Made by a program: the position numbers and the translations under genes. A model generated the notes under the pieces. It was given only the letters and a program-made list of their open reading frames with translations, was not told the origin of the DNA and did not search any database. Positions 11,808 through 23,695 of a stretch of DNA of 64,000 nt are shown in pieces. Location: contig NC_034409.1 of NCBI RefSeq assembly GCF_002078875.1, forward strand, positions 18,358,877 to 18,422,876, in the 5' to 3' direction. Positions within the stretch are counted from its first letter, which is position 1, and each line of letters begins with the position of its first letter. This DNA comes from Numida meleagris. Lineage: Eukaryota; Chordata; Aves; Galliformes; Numididae.

Positions 11808-12151
11808 ATTTGATCTAGCATTTCTGTAAAAAAGAAATGTGCGAAGAGGAAAAATGATGAAGGGGGAAGGTTTCAGATTTCCATTATAATTTTCCTGATA
11901 TTAAGCAATGCATCAAAACACAGAAATAACTTTATAATTTCTGTGTAAAACCATGAACTTATCAATGGGAAGTGCACTCTAAAATAGTTTGCCCTAAATT
12001 TTTAGTATTTTAGTGATTTTTATGCTTAATTAAATGTAATGATTCTTTTGATTGGAACAGTCAATATTTGTTACTTTTGCTAATTGCATGAATGCAACTG
12101 TGTGTAAATACTAATTTCTCTCTCCTACTAATTTCTCTTCTCCTTCCTCAC

Positions 12152-12260
12152 AGAATCATATGATTATAGAGTAACCAAGTTTGGAAAAGTTTATTTTTAC
12201 TATGTCTGTTCCATGTGTTCCATAGTGGCATCAAAAGAATCTCCTTACTTTCTAGTGTTC
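12152..12260 (-). mobile_element. Possible CR1 3'-end scrap
   Basis: CAGAATCATATGATTATAGA followed by AAGTTTGGAAAAG resembles the inverted CR1 tail and 3' UTR start. The match fades within 60-100 bp, so this is a weak call. Confidence 0.4.
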
Positions 12261-12612
12261 TCTTAGTAAATCAGAAAAGATGAGAAATGTATTAGGAGTA
12301 AATGAGAAAAATTCTGGTTGTTTTTTGTGAAAATACATTGACTAGAACAACATAAAGAAAATGAAATGTAAGAAAGGACAGCATTATGAGACAACTTTAA
12401 GAGACTCGCCAGTCTGAATTACACTATAGGTAAAAATGTTGGAAACAATGCTCCCAATGCCTTTCCATGAATACTCATGCTCCATATGTCTTGTTTTGAG
12501 ACACAAGGCACCTTTCTTCCTGGATTACTTGTATGTATCTTTATTAGTGACATTGAGATCCATCTTTTGCAGCTAGTGCTGGCACACTAGCATAGAAAGG
12601 TTTTCAGAAAAA

Positions 12613-13172
12613 CATAGGAGAGATGCACCATAAGTAACAGCTCCTAATTTATTATGTTGGCCTACAGCATCAGAAGTGGATGTCAGTGGTATGGCAGTAG
12701 AGGCTGAAACATCCCAATATTCCATTACATTTTGTTGCTGTGCAACAGATGGCAGTAGAGGGCAGTCTGACAAAATGGCGTCTGACATGGAAGTGTGTAT
12801 GAAGCAAACATGTGTCATTGAATTCCTCCATGAAGAAAATATTGTATCCATTGATATTCATTAATGCTTGTTGAACATTTTTTGAGACCAAACAGCTGAT
12901 ATGAGCACAGTGAGGTGGTGGGGAATGCGTTTGATCAGCGGTAACAACAGTGTGGAAACATTCCAGAAGAACATGCAGATTTTTACAAGTGTGGTATGCA
13001 GGCTCTTGTTTATCACTGGCTAAAATGCATAGCTAATTGTGGTGAGTATGCTGAAAAATAGTGTTTTTTAGCTGAGAATTTTCTCTATCAAATAGTGTTA
13101 TTGTGCTCTGTGTATGTGTTGTAGTTTCCATGGAAATAAATAGGAAGTGTTATTTTTGAAGCAACCTACCTA
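12613..13172 (+). mobile_element. Mariner element, internally deleted
   Basis: Aligns by eye to both ends of the larger mariner at 60830-62004 but lacks its middle, the jump falling near 12975. A degenerate inverted terminal repeat is visible: ATGCACCATAAGTAACAGC near 12622 against the inverted 3' end around 13140-13172 (AATAGGAAGTGTTATTTTTG...GCAACCTACC). The left part encodes the transposase N-terminus (motif CVIEFLHEENI in 12676-12864). The right part retains GCAGGCTCTTGTTTATCACT and the 3' UTR. With about 600 bp missing it resembles a MITE-like derivative and cannot encode transposase. Confidence 0.8.
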
Positions 13173-15654
13173 TTTCTTTAACACCTTTGGCTTTGACTAT
13201 AGGTGTTCATCTTATGATTGCTACATACTTGATCAGTAAAGCTCTAATTCTACTACTTATTCTGAATGAGAATTGGGGAGATTTCATCTCCTATTGTGTG
13301 CTAACATGGGGGCTATAATTCCTAGGAGCTCTTACAGTCTGTACAGAAGCATTGGGAGCTAAATATTAAACTATGAATAGCGTTAAACTGTGAGTACAGT
13401 TCATAGAAGGACTTTCCCAAAGAGTCTTGATAGTCATCTGATGCATTTCTTGTATGTGGCCTGCAGCATTTTCCTTCTCATCACAGAAATGCACCACTGA
13501 TTTAGTACAATGTTTCTGTTCTTTGCCAGTACTCAGAATATAAATCCCTAAGAGATATAAATTAGAGTTGAGAGTCTTCTTGTCCACTTTTTAATGGGAA
13601 GCTGTTCAAATTAACACATTAAAGTAAGCATTTAGTTTAATTTATCTCAATTTGGCATTAAATATTACTTTGTGACAACAAAACAGAGTGAATAATAAAT
13701 TCAATTACTAGCACAATATATTCACTATTAAAACAACACAAAAAAATTGGAAAAGGAATGATAACACTGCTTCAGACTATTCATAGAGGAGAACAGAAGT
13801 GTATTAAAATGCTAGCAAATCTATTTGGATTTATGGAGATTTTATAGGACTAATCATTAAATTTATTTCCCATTTATACCTAACATAGAAGGAGCCAAGA
13901 TGTCTTGATGGATATTGTTTATCACCGAGTGATTACACCTGAAAATTTCGAACTGTTCAAAAAAATACTGGAAGTACTGAGAAGATTTTCAAAGCCAACA
14001 AAACTTTGGTTGATTGGTTTTTCTTCTTCGGGCTTGGGAGGAGATTTTGTATTTGTGTGAGTGAGTTTATGTGTGCTTTATTGCTTTTTCTTGTTTGTTT
14101 TTAATAAATTTAGATGCTTTTGATGATGCCAACTGAGTTAGGGCATTTGACTGAAACACCTCTGCTCTGCATAAGTCATATTTAAGGTACCAAGTTCAGT
14201 AGTCTTTTCCTCTCAGTTACTGTTGGAACAAGCAATACCCTACACAAGTTACTAGAGAAAGTCTTACTTGTGTGCTATAAAATGATGATTCCTTGTAATC
14301 AGAGAGAAGAACCTGTAAAGTCTTAGATACTACTCAATAACAGTGTTAAACCATTGGTGATTTATGACAAACGCAATATTTGCATTTATGGATCTCACAT
14401 ACAGATTCTGATAACCATTCACAGCTTTAGCTTCTGAAAAATAATTTTATGATGAGACTTGAAATAAACTGAAATTGTGATAATTAGGAAAGTGCTTATA
14501 AATAGTAACAGTAAAGGTATATCTTCTTCTACACAGAAAAAATTGCATATTAAAGTTCATAGGATAAACTCTTTGTTTACTGCTTTAAAAGCAATAGCCA
14601 ACACTCAATAAGGAGTTTCAGTATAGCGCCATGGTCTGAAATTAGACTTTGGAAGAGATGAAAACAGCTAGTGGTGCTAATTCTTGATCTCCTTTAAAAG
14701 CCATCCTTGTCTGATATCAGTAAGTGGAACTGATGAATTAGAATTACCTCAATTTACATCAGCCACAGATCTGATAGCAGCTACAGCTGCTAACTATGTG
14801 CATTTAGAAGGGGACAATTCCATTGCTCTCTTATCTCTTTTCACCCACGGTGGCAAGCCCATTCTGATCTTGCATACTTTTAAACAGTGAAATTTTGCAG
14901 TTCCCATCTCCTGTAGCAACCACAATGAAGCATAACTGACTTGTCTGGTTTCCATTCTTATTAGCATTCAAAAGCAAGAAAGATCAGTAACTTCCATGCG
15001 ATCACATAGAGTCTCACATCAGACTGACACACAACTCCAGCAGGGAAGTGATGAGGAGATGGTCTCATCTGAGGAGTAATGCTGATAAGGTCATCAGCTA
15101 TCATCAGTCAGTTTTACAAAAGAACTTCCAGTGCAACTGAGCATTAGTCACAGATGTCTTTTTAGACTTTGCTGAATTTTTTTGTATGATTTTATTCAAT
15201 CTGTGGTTGTATTTTAGGCTTTTGTTTCCACAATCACCTTTGCAAATATTTTCCCTCGATGTAGCAATAAAATAAAATAAAAAATAAAATAAAATAAAAT
15301 AAAATAAAATAAAACAATAAAATAAAATAAAAATTACAACATGATCACTGCATCCTGTAAAGACAGAAAAATATCATGAAGGTACAAAAGAGAATACATC
15401 TTGGCTGTTATGTAAAACAGAGTTCTGACTTGAGTTTATTGTTAAAATGAAGTGTAACCCAACACCTTGCATTACAAATCCCTGTTTTTGTGATGAAATT
15501 ATGCTTGTTATTGAAGTTCATTATGTAGATTTTTTGCATGACTTTTCTATCATACTATTCTTTAAATGCACGTATATGAAATGGAAAAAAATGAATATTT
15601 AGAACATATTTTCTTCTATTCTTAGTCTAAAACCTCTTTAAATTAACAAATACC
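13173..15654. other. AT-rich unique sequence, no gene seen
   Basis: About 2.5 kb with no recognised interspersed repeat or gene. It contains the AAAAT array at 15266-15333. A 68-codon frame at 14684-14890 has no known domain. Confidence 0.45.
15266..15333. repeat. (AAAAT)n pentanucleotide array
   Basis: About thirteen AAAAT-type units with two small interruptions (an extra A and a C). Confidence 0.95.
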
Positions 15655-15657
15655 ATC

Positions 15658-15790
15658 TAATCACAGAATCATTGAAATTGGAAGGAACATCTCAAGATCA
15701 CATAGTCCAAACTCCCTACGCAAGCATGGCCAGCTAGAGCAAATTATCAAAGAAATCCTGTTGGGTTTTGAATATCTCTGGAGAAATATG
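15658..15790 (-). mobile_element. CR1-type LINE 3'-end fragment
   Basis: The + strand reads AATCACAGAATCATTGAAAT then GGAAGGAACATCTCAAGATC and GGGTTTTGAATATCTCTGGA, matching the inverted 3' UTR of a CR1 subfamily whose 3' UTR differs from the other copies here. Only about 130 bp are left. Confidence 0.7.
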
Positions 15791-16626
15791 GTCAGACATA
15801 TACACATATGTATCCATACCCATAAGTACCTACATATATATTACAGATATTATGTATGTATAACTGTATATAATATAGTCAATCAAAGGAATCCATATAT
15901 AGTTAAGTATGTAGAACATACTCTGCCTTTTAATCTTACTTTTGTGCACTGAATTGAGAATTCCTCTCTTTTCTGAGAGTAGCAGGGAACTGTAATCTAT
16001 TAAAATGAATATGGTGAACACTCGTTTCAACAGTTGGGCTGAGTTGGAAACCAAGATGGAGGGATCACAACCTTTCCAGGATGACACATACACTCAGACA
16101 GACCTCTCAAGGAGCAACAGAGCTTCCCGTACCTTTGGATGCAAGGAAGCCCAGAATCTGGACATCCCCTAAAGGCCTGAAGGCAGAGGGGGTGTCATGG
16201 GTGCAAATTTGCCCAGCACTGTGAACTTTTTGACAGTTGGCCAGGTTGTATGAGGAAATCACCAGGCAGTCTAGTATTCAGGAACTGAAGAGAGAAATTG
16301 ATGCGCGGTATCATTCAGTGATATGGGCAGATCTACATCCCTTAATGCTCTGCAAAGGGAAAAAGCTAAGCTAACTCCCAACTTTGAGTAGAGTGATGGC
16401 AGAAACACACAAGATGAGGGAGACTGGACCCTCATCTCTGCTTAGAGCAGAAGGAGGATTCTCTCCCTTGCCTCTGAAGTACCACTGAGCAACACATACG
16501 AAGCTCTGGGGATGGAAAGAAGAGGGGGCATGGATAACGAGTTCAGACCTGGGAAGGGACAACCACATTAATTTTGTCCAACCAAGGACCTAACTCAGAA
16601 GCAGTGCCACCAAAAAATGGCAAAGG

Positions 16627-16821
16627 GTGTTAGTAATTGAGGACTCCTTGCTGAGAGGTACTGAGGAAGCCATTTGTTATCTGCATATTCTCTCTAGGAA
16701 GGTTTCTTGCCTGCTGGGGGCCCACGTTAAGGACTTCAAGAAGAGGCTACTGAATCTGATGAAGCCAGAAGGCTACTATCTGCTTATGCTCCTCCACAGG
16801 AGGCTGCAACTGAGAAATTAA
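16627..16821 (+). pseudogene. CR1 ORF1 remnant (SGNH/esterase-like domain)
   Basis: A 64-codon open segment inside the long CR1. It begins with a hydrophobic strand leading into IEDSLLRGTE, followed by SCLLGAHVKDF and LMKPEGYYLLMLLH. CR1 ORF1 proteins are known to carry an SGNH-hydrolase (esterase-like) domain whose first block is a GDSLLRGTE-type motif containing the nucleophilic Ser. Here the Gly before Asp-Ser is replaced by Glu, and the frame ends before the later catalytic His. The surrounding ORF1 sequence (16000-16620) is recognisable only in pieces because of stops. It is a non-functional relic; assignment rests on recall of the family motif. Confidence 0.7.
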
Positions 16822-17542
16822 AAAACATTAAAAGAGCCTTTATGTACCTTCCCTTCAGAGGATATTGAAAGGATCGGGAGTTCAGGTATTGTCCTCTTTG
16901 ATCTTGCCAGCTGGAGACTGAGACCAAGGTAAAAGAAGGAGAACAGATAATTTGATTGAATGACTGTGTGAATGGCGTCATGCTTGGGGTTTTGGGTACC
17001 ATGACCTTGGATTCACATTTGAGAGACCGATTATGTTGACATCAAATGAGACAAAGCTGACCAGGTGGGACAAAAATGTTCTAGGAAGAAAGCTGTCTGG
17101 GCTGATCAGGAGAACTTTAAATTAGATTTAATGGGGGAAAGGGAGATACTTCTGAGTGACAGAGAAGAGCCAGGAAACACTGTAACTTTGGGAAAGAGCA
17201 AGTGAAAGCCTCAGATTTATCTCAAATAAACTCGAGTAATTATCTAAGAAAGTAATGTGTCTGATAGCCCCAAATGAACTGCCTCTCCACCATTTCATAC
17301 AGCATAGGAAATAAGCAAGAGGAGATGGAAACTGTGGAATAATTAGAAAACTGTGAACTGATTGCTATCACACAAACATAGTGGGATCAATTACACAACT
17401 GGAAAACTATGATTGAGGGTGACAAGCTTTGCAGACAGGATAGGCAAGGCAGGAAGGATGGGAGACTTGCCCTCTATGTTAAAAGTGGATAAATTGTGAA
17501 GAGCTGCCTCTGAGAAACAGCCATGATCAGATTTGTTTTTGT

Positions 17543-17845
17543 TTGTGGGTTAAAATCAGGGACCAGACTAACAAAGGATGTCTGGTGGTCGGAGTCTATT
17601 ACAGGCCACCTGATCAAGGGGATCCTGTTAACAAAACCTTCTTGATTCAGTTACAAATGGCATTGTGCTCCCAGGATCTCATCCTGATGAGAGATTTAAA
17701 ACACCCAGATGTCTGCTGGGGAAGCAGTATGGCAGACTGCAAACAATCCAGGAGACTCCTGGAATCCACTGAGGATAAATTCCTGGTCCGGGTATTGGAC
17801 AGACCAACCAGAGATGAAGTGTTACTGGACCTGGTGCTTGCACAG
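17543..17845 (+). pseudogene. CR1 ORF2 remnant (APE-type endonuclease)
   Basis: The open segment contains WVKIRDQTNKG, VVGVYYRPPDQGD, LILMRDLKHPDVCW and DEVLLDLVLA. These match successive blocks of the apurinic/apyrimidinic-type endonuclease domain of CR1 ORF2, which nicks target DNA for target-primed reverse transcription. The usual MGDFN motif reads MRDLK, so catalytic residues are altered. The upstream part of the domain (17280-17540) is present but interrupted by stops. Immediately downstream the sequence jumps into the RT FADD-box region, producing an artificial end to the frame. Confidence 0.8.
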
Positions 17846-20800
17846 TCATCAAGTTTGCAGATGACTCTAAGCTGAGCGGTGCAGTTGACACGGTAGAATG
17901 AAGGGATGCAATAGAATGAAAGACAGTCTTGAAAAATGAATACAGGTGAATTTAATGAGGTTCAACAAGGTCAAGAGCACCATGTTGTACTTGGGTCAGG
18001 GCAATCCCAGATAAGACCGGGAGAAGAACATGTTTAGAGCAGCCCTGCCGAGAAGGACTTGAGGGTCCCAGTGACCAAAAAGCTGGACATGAGCCATCAT
18101 TGTGTGCTTGCTGTCTGAAAGGCCAGATGTATCCAGGGCTGCATCACTAGAGGGGTGGCCAGCAGGGAGGGGTGATTTTCCCCCTGTACTCTGCCCCTTT
18201 GAGGCTCCACCTGGAGTACTGTGTCCTGGTGTGATGCCTCCAGCACAAGAAAGACTTGCAGCTGTTGGTCCAGAGAGTCAGAAAGATGGTCTGAGGTCTA
18301 AAGCAACTCTCCTGTGAAGACAGGCAGAGGGAACTAGGCTTGTTCAGCTTGGAGAAGACTTCAGGGAGACCTCACTGCAGCCTTCCAATACATAAATGTA
18401 ATTTATTATCAGGAGGGGGACTAACATTTTACAGAGGCAAATAATGATGGGATATGGGGAAATGGTTTTAAACTAAAAGAAGAGAGATTTGGATTAGATG
18501 TTAGCATGGTGAGGTGCTGGAAGAGGTTGCCCGGAGAAGCTGTGGATGCCCCATCCCTGGAGGTGTTCAAGGCCAAGCTGGATAGAGCCCTGGTCAACTT
18601 GATCTAGTGCCTGATTTAGGTTGGCAACACTGCTCACAGCAGGGGGCTGGAACTAAATGATGTTTAAGGTCCCTTCTAACCCAAACCTTTCTATAATTCT
18701 ATGATTAACAAGATTGATTCAGAATACAGAAATGCATAAGTGGTGTTATGCTTTCAATTTCTCAGACATACCTCTTTCTTAAAGAGTCATACAATTTGAC
18801 TATCAAAAGACTTCCAGTGTACAAAATTTGATCCTGTAATGCTGAAATTCCTTTTTTATTAGAAATAATTATTCTTTTAATTTCAGTCTTCATTACAAAT
18901 TGTAGTCCAAACTGTAGCATTAGAGACAGGGCATCCCTTCTACTTGTTGCTGGTCCGCGGCTTTACTTGTATGACGGGGAATGCAGAGCAAGACATTCCT
19001 GAGCTGCCCACATTGATGCTGACATCTGCGAGCAGTGCAATTCTAAGTATTGGTTCAGCTTCCTAAAAAGGCAAAGCCATATCAGCAAGTGACTACCTGA
19101 TCTGACATGTGTTGACTGCCAGCTGACTTGCACTGAACACAATTACTGCAGAATTCTCTGCACTCTTCTCTCTTGCAACAGTGTCCTTGCCTCCTTCTCT
19201 GCCTCAATACTATGTAAGCCTTCTGATTTGCTCTGGATTATCATCCTTTATAGTTCCTATCTCCTTGCTGTCCCTTTTCAGGCCATGTCATTTCTACCAC
19301 TGTGAGAACACCTGTGGAGTTAGAGCAAGAAAAAATTCTCTGAATGCACTCAGTTGATTATGGTCTTGATTTGTGTAGGACAACTTTCATACTAAATGGT
19401 ACATTGGCATTTGGATTTTCATTTGCCTTCCATTAAGTTTAACAATGCAAGAAGACTCAATCTAAATTACCTTAATCGGAGTTGTATTGCTCTAACACAG
19501 AATATAGGATTTTATTAGAATATTCTAAATACATTCCTGTTCTTTCTGTTCCACTAAAGACAATCTAGTTGGATTCTTCTGACAAAACATCATCAACTAC
19601 AGTGCAGATTTATGCTTCTGAAATTACTGTGTGTCTTTCCTTTATAATCAATAGGGAGAAACAGGCACTTCTGAGAAGTAATCCATCTTATCCTAAAACA
19701 AGCACCTGAATTAAGTCAGATTAACTGCATCCTAGAGACATTTCTTTGATTAAAAGCTCCAAAGGAGACATCTACAATACAGAGACCTAGTCAGAATAAT
19801 CAAACCCTTTCTGTAGCTATCTATCTGTAACTATCCTATCTCTTTTTTTGCTAGCCTTCCTTCTTCTAAGGAGTGCTGAACTTCTCCTTACTGTTGCAGT
19901 GTGACCCACTAAGAAAGAGTATGATAAGCTTACCTAAAATAAATAGCTAGATACATGCATGTGTACATACATATATGGATACATACAGAGATGGCAAATT
20001 AAACCTTAGGAAACTGTTCTAAGCAAACATTTGAAATTCCTGGCTTAACACTGTAGTCTTCACAGTGAATTCAGTTCCAATTATATCACCTCAGAACTAC
20101 ACAGATGTCAGTGAAGAATTTGAGATCGGTGTTTAGCCTACAAACTCCACTCCCATTTCTGACTGTCACAATAGCTACATCTACAGTTATAATGTATATT
20201 CTTGCAAAAGATATTTCTTTATCAGTGTTCTTAGCTTCTAGACAGCACAATTTATGCTCCCATTATTCTAAGTCAGAGAAGTATACTTTGCTATTCTAAT
20301 AAACAAATGTAGGCTTTGATGTTGTTTACTGTCATTCAAAAAGAAATAATGTATGTCACTACATGAACAGATTTGCAAGAGGTCTTGATAAAATCATGTA
20401 CAGAAGTATCCTTCATTATATAGACTGAGTTCAGGAAAGAGCAATAATAAATCATAATCTTTCAGCAGAGGCATGGAAACATAATAGTATCTTTTAAAAT
20501 AATTATTGTATTAAATTCATTTTCTAATAGATGTTTCTATTTATTCAGTATTTTTTAGTATTTCATTTTATAAAAACGTGGCTTAAATTTTTTATCACCT
20601 GGAGTATGAGTAAATGAATTTCAATACAGAATGCATCTTTGAAGGGGAAAGACTTTTCCTCTACATGCAGAGCTATGATTTCTTAAATTAGCATCTGTAA
20701 AACATAAAGTTGAGCTGATGCTCCAAAAAATTGAAAAAAAAAACGAAATAGACCCATCAGAAACAGTGATCCATTTAAGGAATGATTGTATTTTTATTGT

Positions 20801-21488
20801 ATGAGTTTAATCAGGACAAAAGTAACAGAACAAAATAGAAAGGAGTTTCTTCCCAAAGAGGTAGCACCTGTGTTTGTATGTGTGAAAAAGATACCCTCAA
20901 AAACCATTGTAGCTAGAACTGTCAAAGAGACAGAAAGAAAACAAGATATAGATCCTTCTGACATTTTCAAAGCATGATCATCTCATGTTTGGAAGGATAA
21001 ACATTTAGATATATGGTTTCTGTTGTAATGTTTTCAAAATAAAGCTTTCGAATCTGGGTTCCAGAGATACAACATTGACCTGTCATGTCTAATACTGATT
21101 AAATGCTGTACAAATAGACTGTGAATTTAACAGCAAGATATCTATTGACATTTTCTAATGTGATGGCAGTCCTGCCAGCTCTGGCTGTTGTATTTCACAA
21201 ACTAAATAAAGGTCAGTGCCAGTGGGTGGTAAACCTTCATAAGCAGTAATATGAGTGATTCAGCAGCTGACACTTGGGTATGACTCAGCCCTGAACCAGA
21301 CTCTAGGACACTCCTAAACTAGCTGATGTGAAACATCATTTACAGATGTAAGCCTGGGCTCATTGGAGTCAGCCTAAAATCACATGGAGCTTTCTATAAG
21401 CATTTTAGTAAATATTTTAGTAAATAGAGAAACTGTAGAGTAGCATGTTCATGATTTGTTCTAGAGGAATGTCCAGGATGTAAAATAC

Positions 21489-21536
21489 ATTCCTTTAGAG
21501 CTGCCATTCCTTTAAAAACGACACCTCTAAAGGAAT
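21489..21536. repeat. Perfect 12-bp inverted repeat with 24-nt loop
   Basis: ATTCCTTTAGAG at 21489-21500 is the exact reverse complement of CTCTAAAGGAAT at 21525-21536. A third ATTCCTTTAAA sits in the loop (21506-21516). It could form a stem-loop; it may equally be chance or a MITE scrap. Confidence 0.8.
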
Positions 21537-21898
21537 AGGTAACTTTTATCGTAACTCATACGCTATTGATATGTTGACTAACTTGTCACATAATTTCCCT
21601 TTACGTTAGGTGCCATTTTGACAGGGGTAGGAGAACATAGCATATAAACAGTTCCCTGTCCATGATCATGAGCAGAAAAACTTTGTAATCACTTCTTACC
21701 ACTTTTTTTCATGTACAATGTGGCATAGGAAATGCTATTTTATTACCCAGGAGATGTAGAACTGCATCATAAATCCCTGATTGACATTACTAATAACTGC
21801 TTGTGCATGTTCAGTTATGAAGTCAGTAGTTTGCCAGGACTTTCTAGGCTGTTACAGTGATAAAATATGAACTAAAAAGGGCTATATCATTACTATTA

Positions 21899-21941
21899 AT
21901 ATTGTTATTATTATTATTATTAATAATAATAATAGCAATAT
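21899..21941. repeat. Near-palindromic (TTA)n/(TAA)n hairpin
   Basis: ATATTGTTATTATTATTA is followed directly by TAATAATAATAGCAATAT, giving an almost perfect palindrome of about 43 bp with one mismatch pair, made of trinucleotide repeats in both orientations. Confidence 0.85.
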
Positions 21942-23678
21942 CATACTTTCTACTGTTATTTGTAGGGCTAAACCTGATCAGATTTACTCTGAGTTTCACC
22001 ATGATCCTTCTTTTCTGGATGCAAGAAAAATGAATTTGGATATTTTGAACTTTGGAGACAGTGAATAAAATGTCTATAACTTTCTAACAAAATAAGTTCA
22101 TCTTAAAATAATAATAATAATTTGGCATAATATTTATGAATAAGTGCTACAGAACTCCTTCTTCCTCCTTCTTTCTTCTTTGTTCTTCTGTCTTCTTTGT
22201 TTCTGTATTGGAACTTTCCAGGAACTTCTACTTTGTAAACTATGCATATTGATACTGGATTTCTCCTTTTCTCTGTAATCTTCCTCATAGTAAAACTCTC
22301 TTTATGTGTATCAGATGTAGTGGGAACTTGGCTTTATTTAAGATCTTTAGGTTTTAATGTAACACAAAATGTAACATTTCTTCAGTATAAACTAAATTCA
22401 GAACCAAACACAGAAACTATCATGCAGTCTTTGAGTTCTGGGAATTGGTAAAATATCTGTTTCTACTTTTCTACTATTAAATCCCATTTCTTGCACTTCT
22501 GCAGCAAATCTTGGATCTCACATCTTTCCATTCCAGCACAGCACCTTTCTTTCTCTGTTCTCTCAAGCACATGTGGAGATCAAAGGATACTATGCAAAGG
22601 TACAAGGCTGTACAGATCCCTGCACCATGATTTTCCCTGTTCTTGCTTCTGAGCCGTACTCTACTTCAAAATTGTCAATAAATTCATCCCACGATAATGA
22701 AGAACAAACAAAAATGATGACAAATCATATACTTTATACATTTAGACTGTGTATATACACATCTCAGCCTCTTTTATTTTTTTTCTTTTCTTTTGTGAGG
22801 AGAGTAAATCTGTATTTGACCTGAGACCTTTCTGAAAATGGAGCTGACCCGGAATCATAGACAGGTAAAGCACAGTAATAATAGAAGTTGAAAATCAATA
22901 CATTGCTTTATGGGGTCATGCTGAAGTCATTTTGGTTTCAGTGATAAAATGATACTTGGATTTTATAAGATCTCTTTCCCTTGCCAATTAACTTCACAAC
23001 ATCTTTGTACCACAGCTAAAAAATTTCTTGACAGGGACTTTGTTTCATCCCTTTTTTTAAAATCTGTGGCAATCTAACCAAGAAACTTTCTGACATACAT
23101 AAGAAAATAATTGCTCAATAATTAAACTACATTTATCTTTATCAGTTATTCCACTAGATAAGCATAAACAACAGTTTTAAGAATGTCACGTGTAATTTAA
23201 AATGTACTACATAATTTCAGTCCATTGCTGATTTTTGCATGTAAACTGAATCTCTTGGAATAGCTTGTTAAAGAGAAATTTGAAACAATAAAATGTACTC
23301 CCAGACAAAAATCCAGTAAGTTGAACCTGACCTCTGAAATAGGGAGTGCAGTCCTCCCTATGTACCATGCTTCAGTAAACAAAGCAAGGTGAGGAGTGTG
23401 GTAATGTGTTCTGTCTTAAATATCTGTGAGACAGGATCCTGTAAAACACCTTCATAGTCACACTTCTTTTTTCTAGCATGATACAGGCTCTTAAGATTGA
23501 CCATTAGTGAATAGCTGCGAGACCTTGCAATCATTTCCATCCTCCTTGCTTTCAGTGTTAGACAAAAATGCTGAAGTGCCTTGTGGTTTGTAAAGTCACT
23601 TTCTTTTCTTGCTACAATGACTTTCAAAAAGATCTGAAATATTTCTTGCAGCTGGAAATACTTTTTTCTTTATTTTTC

Positions 23679-23695
23679 TTTTTTTTTTTTTTTTT
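23679..23695. repeat. Poly-T tract
   Basis: 17 T residues within a longer T-rich run (23661-23705). Confidence 0.9.

Larger units (their letters stand above)
9456..12151. other. AT-rich unique sequence with microsatellites
   Basis: About 2.7 kb with no recognised gene or interspersed repeat. It contains the TA/GA array at 10490-10553, the poly-T tract at 11615-11640 and the TTTTG array at 11783-11807, listed separately. Small frames such as 9747-9995 (82 aa) show no domain. Confidence 0.45.
15990..18706 (+). mobile_element. Long CR1 LINE with ORF1 and ORF2 remnants, RT core deleted
   Basis: The longest CR1 in the window (about 2.7 kb). In order it contains ORF1-like sequence (about 15990-16830), the ORF1/ORF2 spacer, the ORF2 endonuclease (about 17280-17845), then directly the FADD-box region (AAGTTTGCAGATGACTCTAA at about 17850), the ORF2 C-terminus, and the 3' UTR ending CCCTTCTAACCCAAACCTTT plus a mutated tail at 18706. 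Compared with the copy at 44786-46808, at least 1.1 kb between endonuclease and FADD box is absent, leaving no RT palm. Numerous stops mean it is dead. Most CR1 copies are severely 5'-truncated, so retention of ORF1 is uncommon. Confidence 0.85.
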
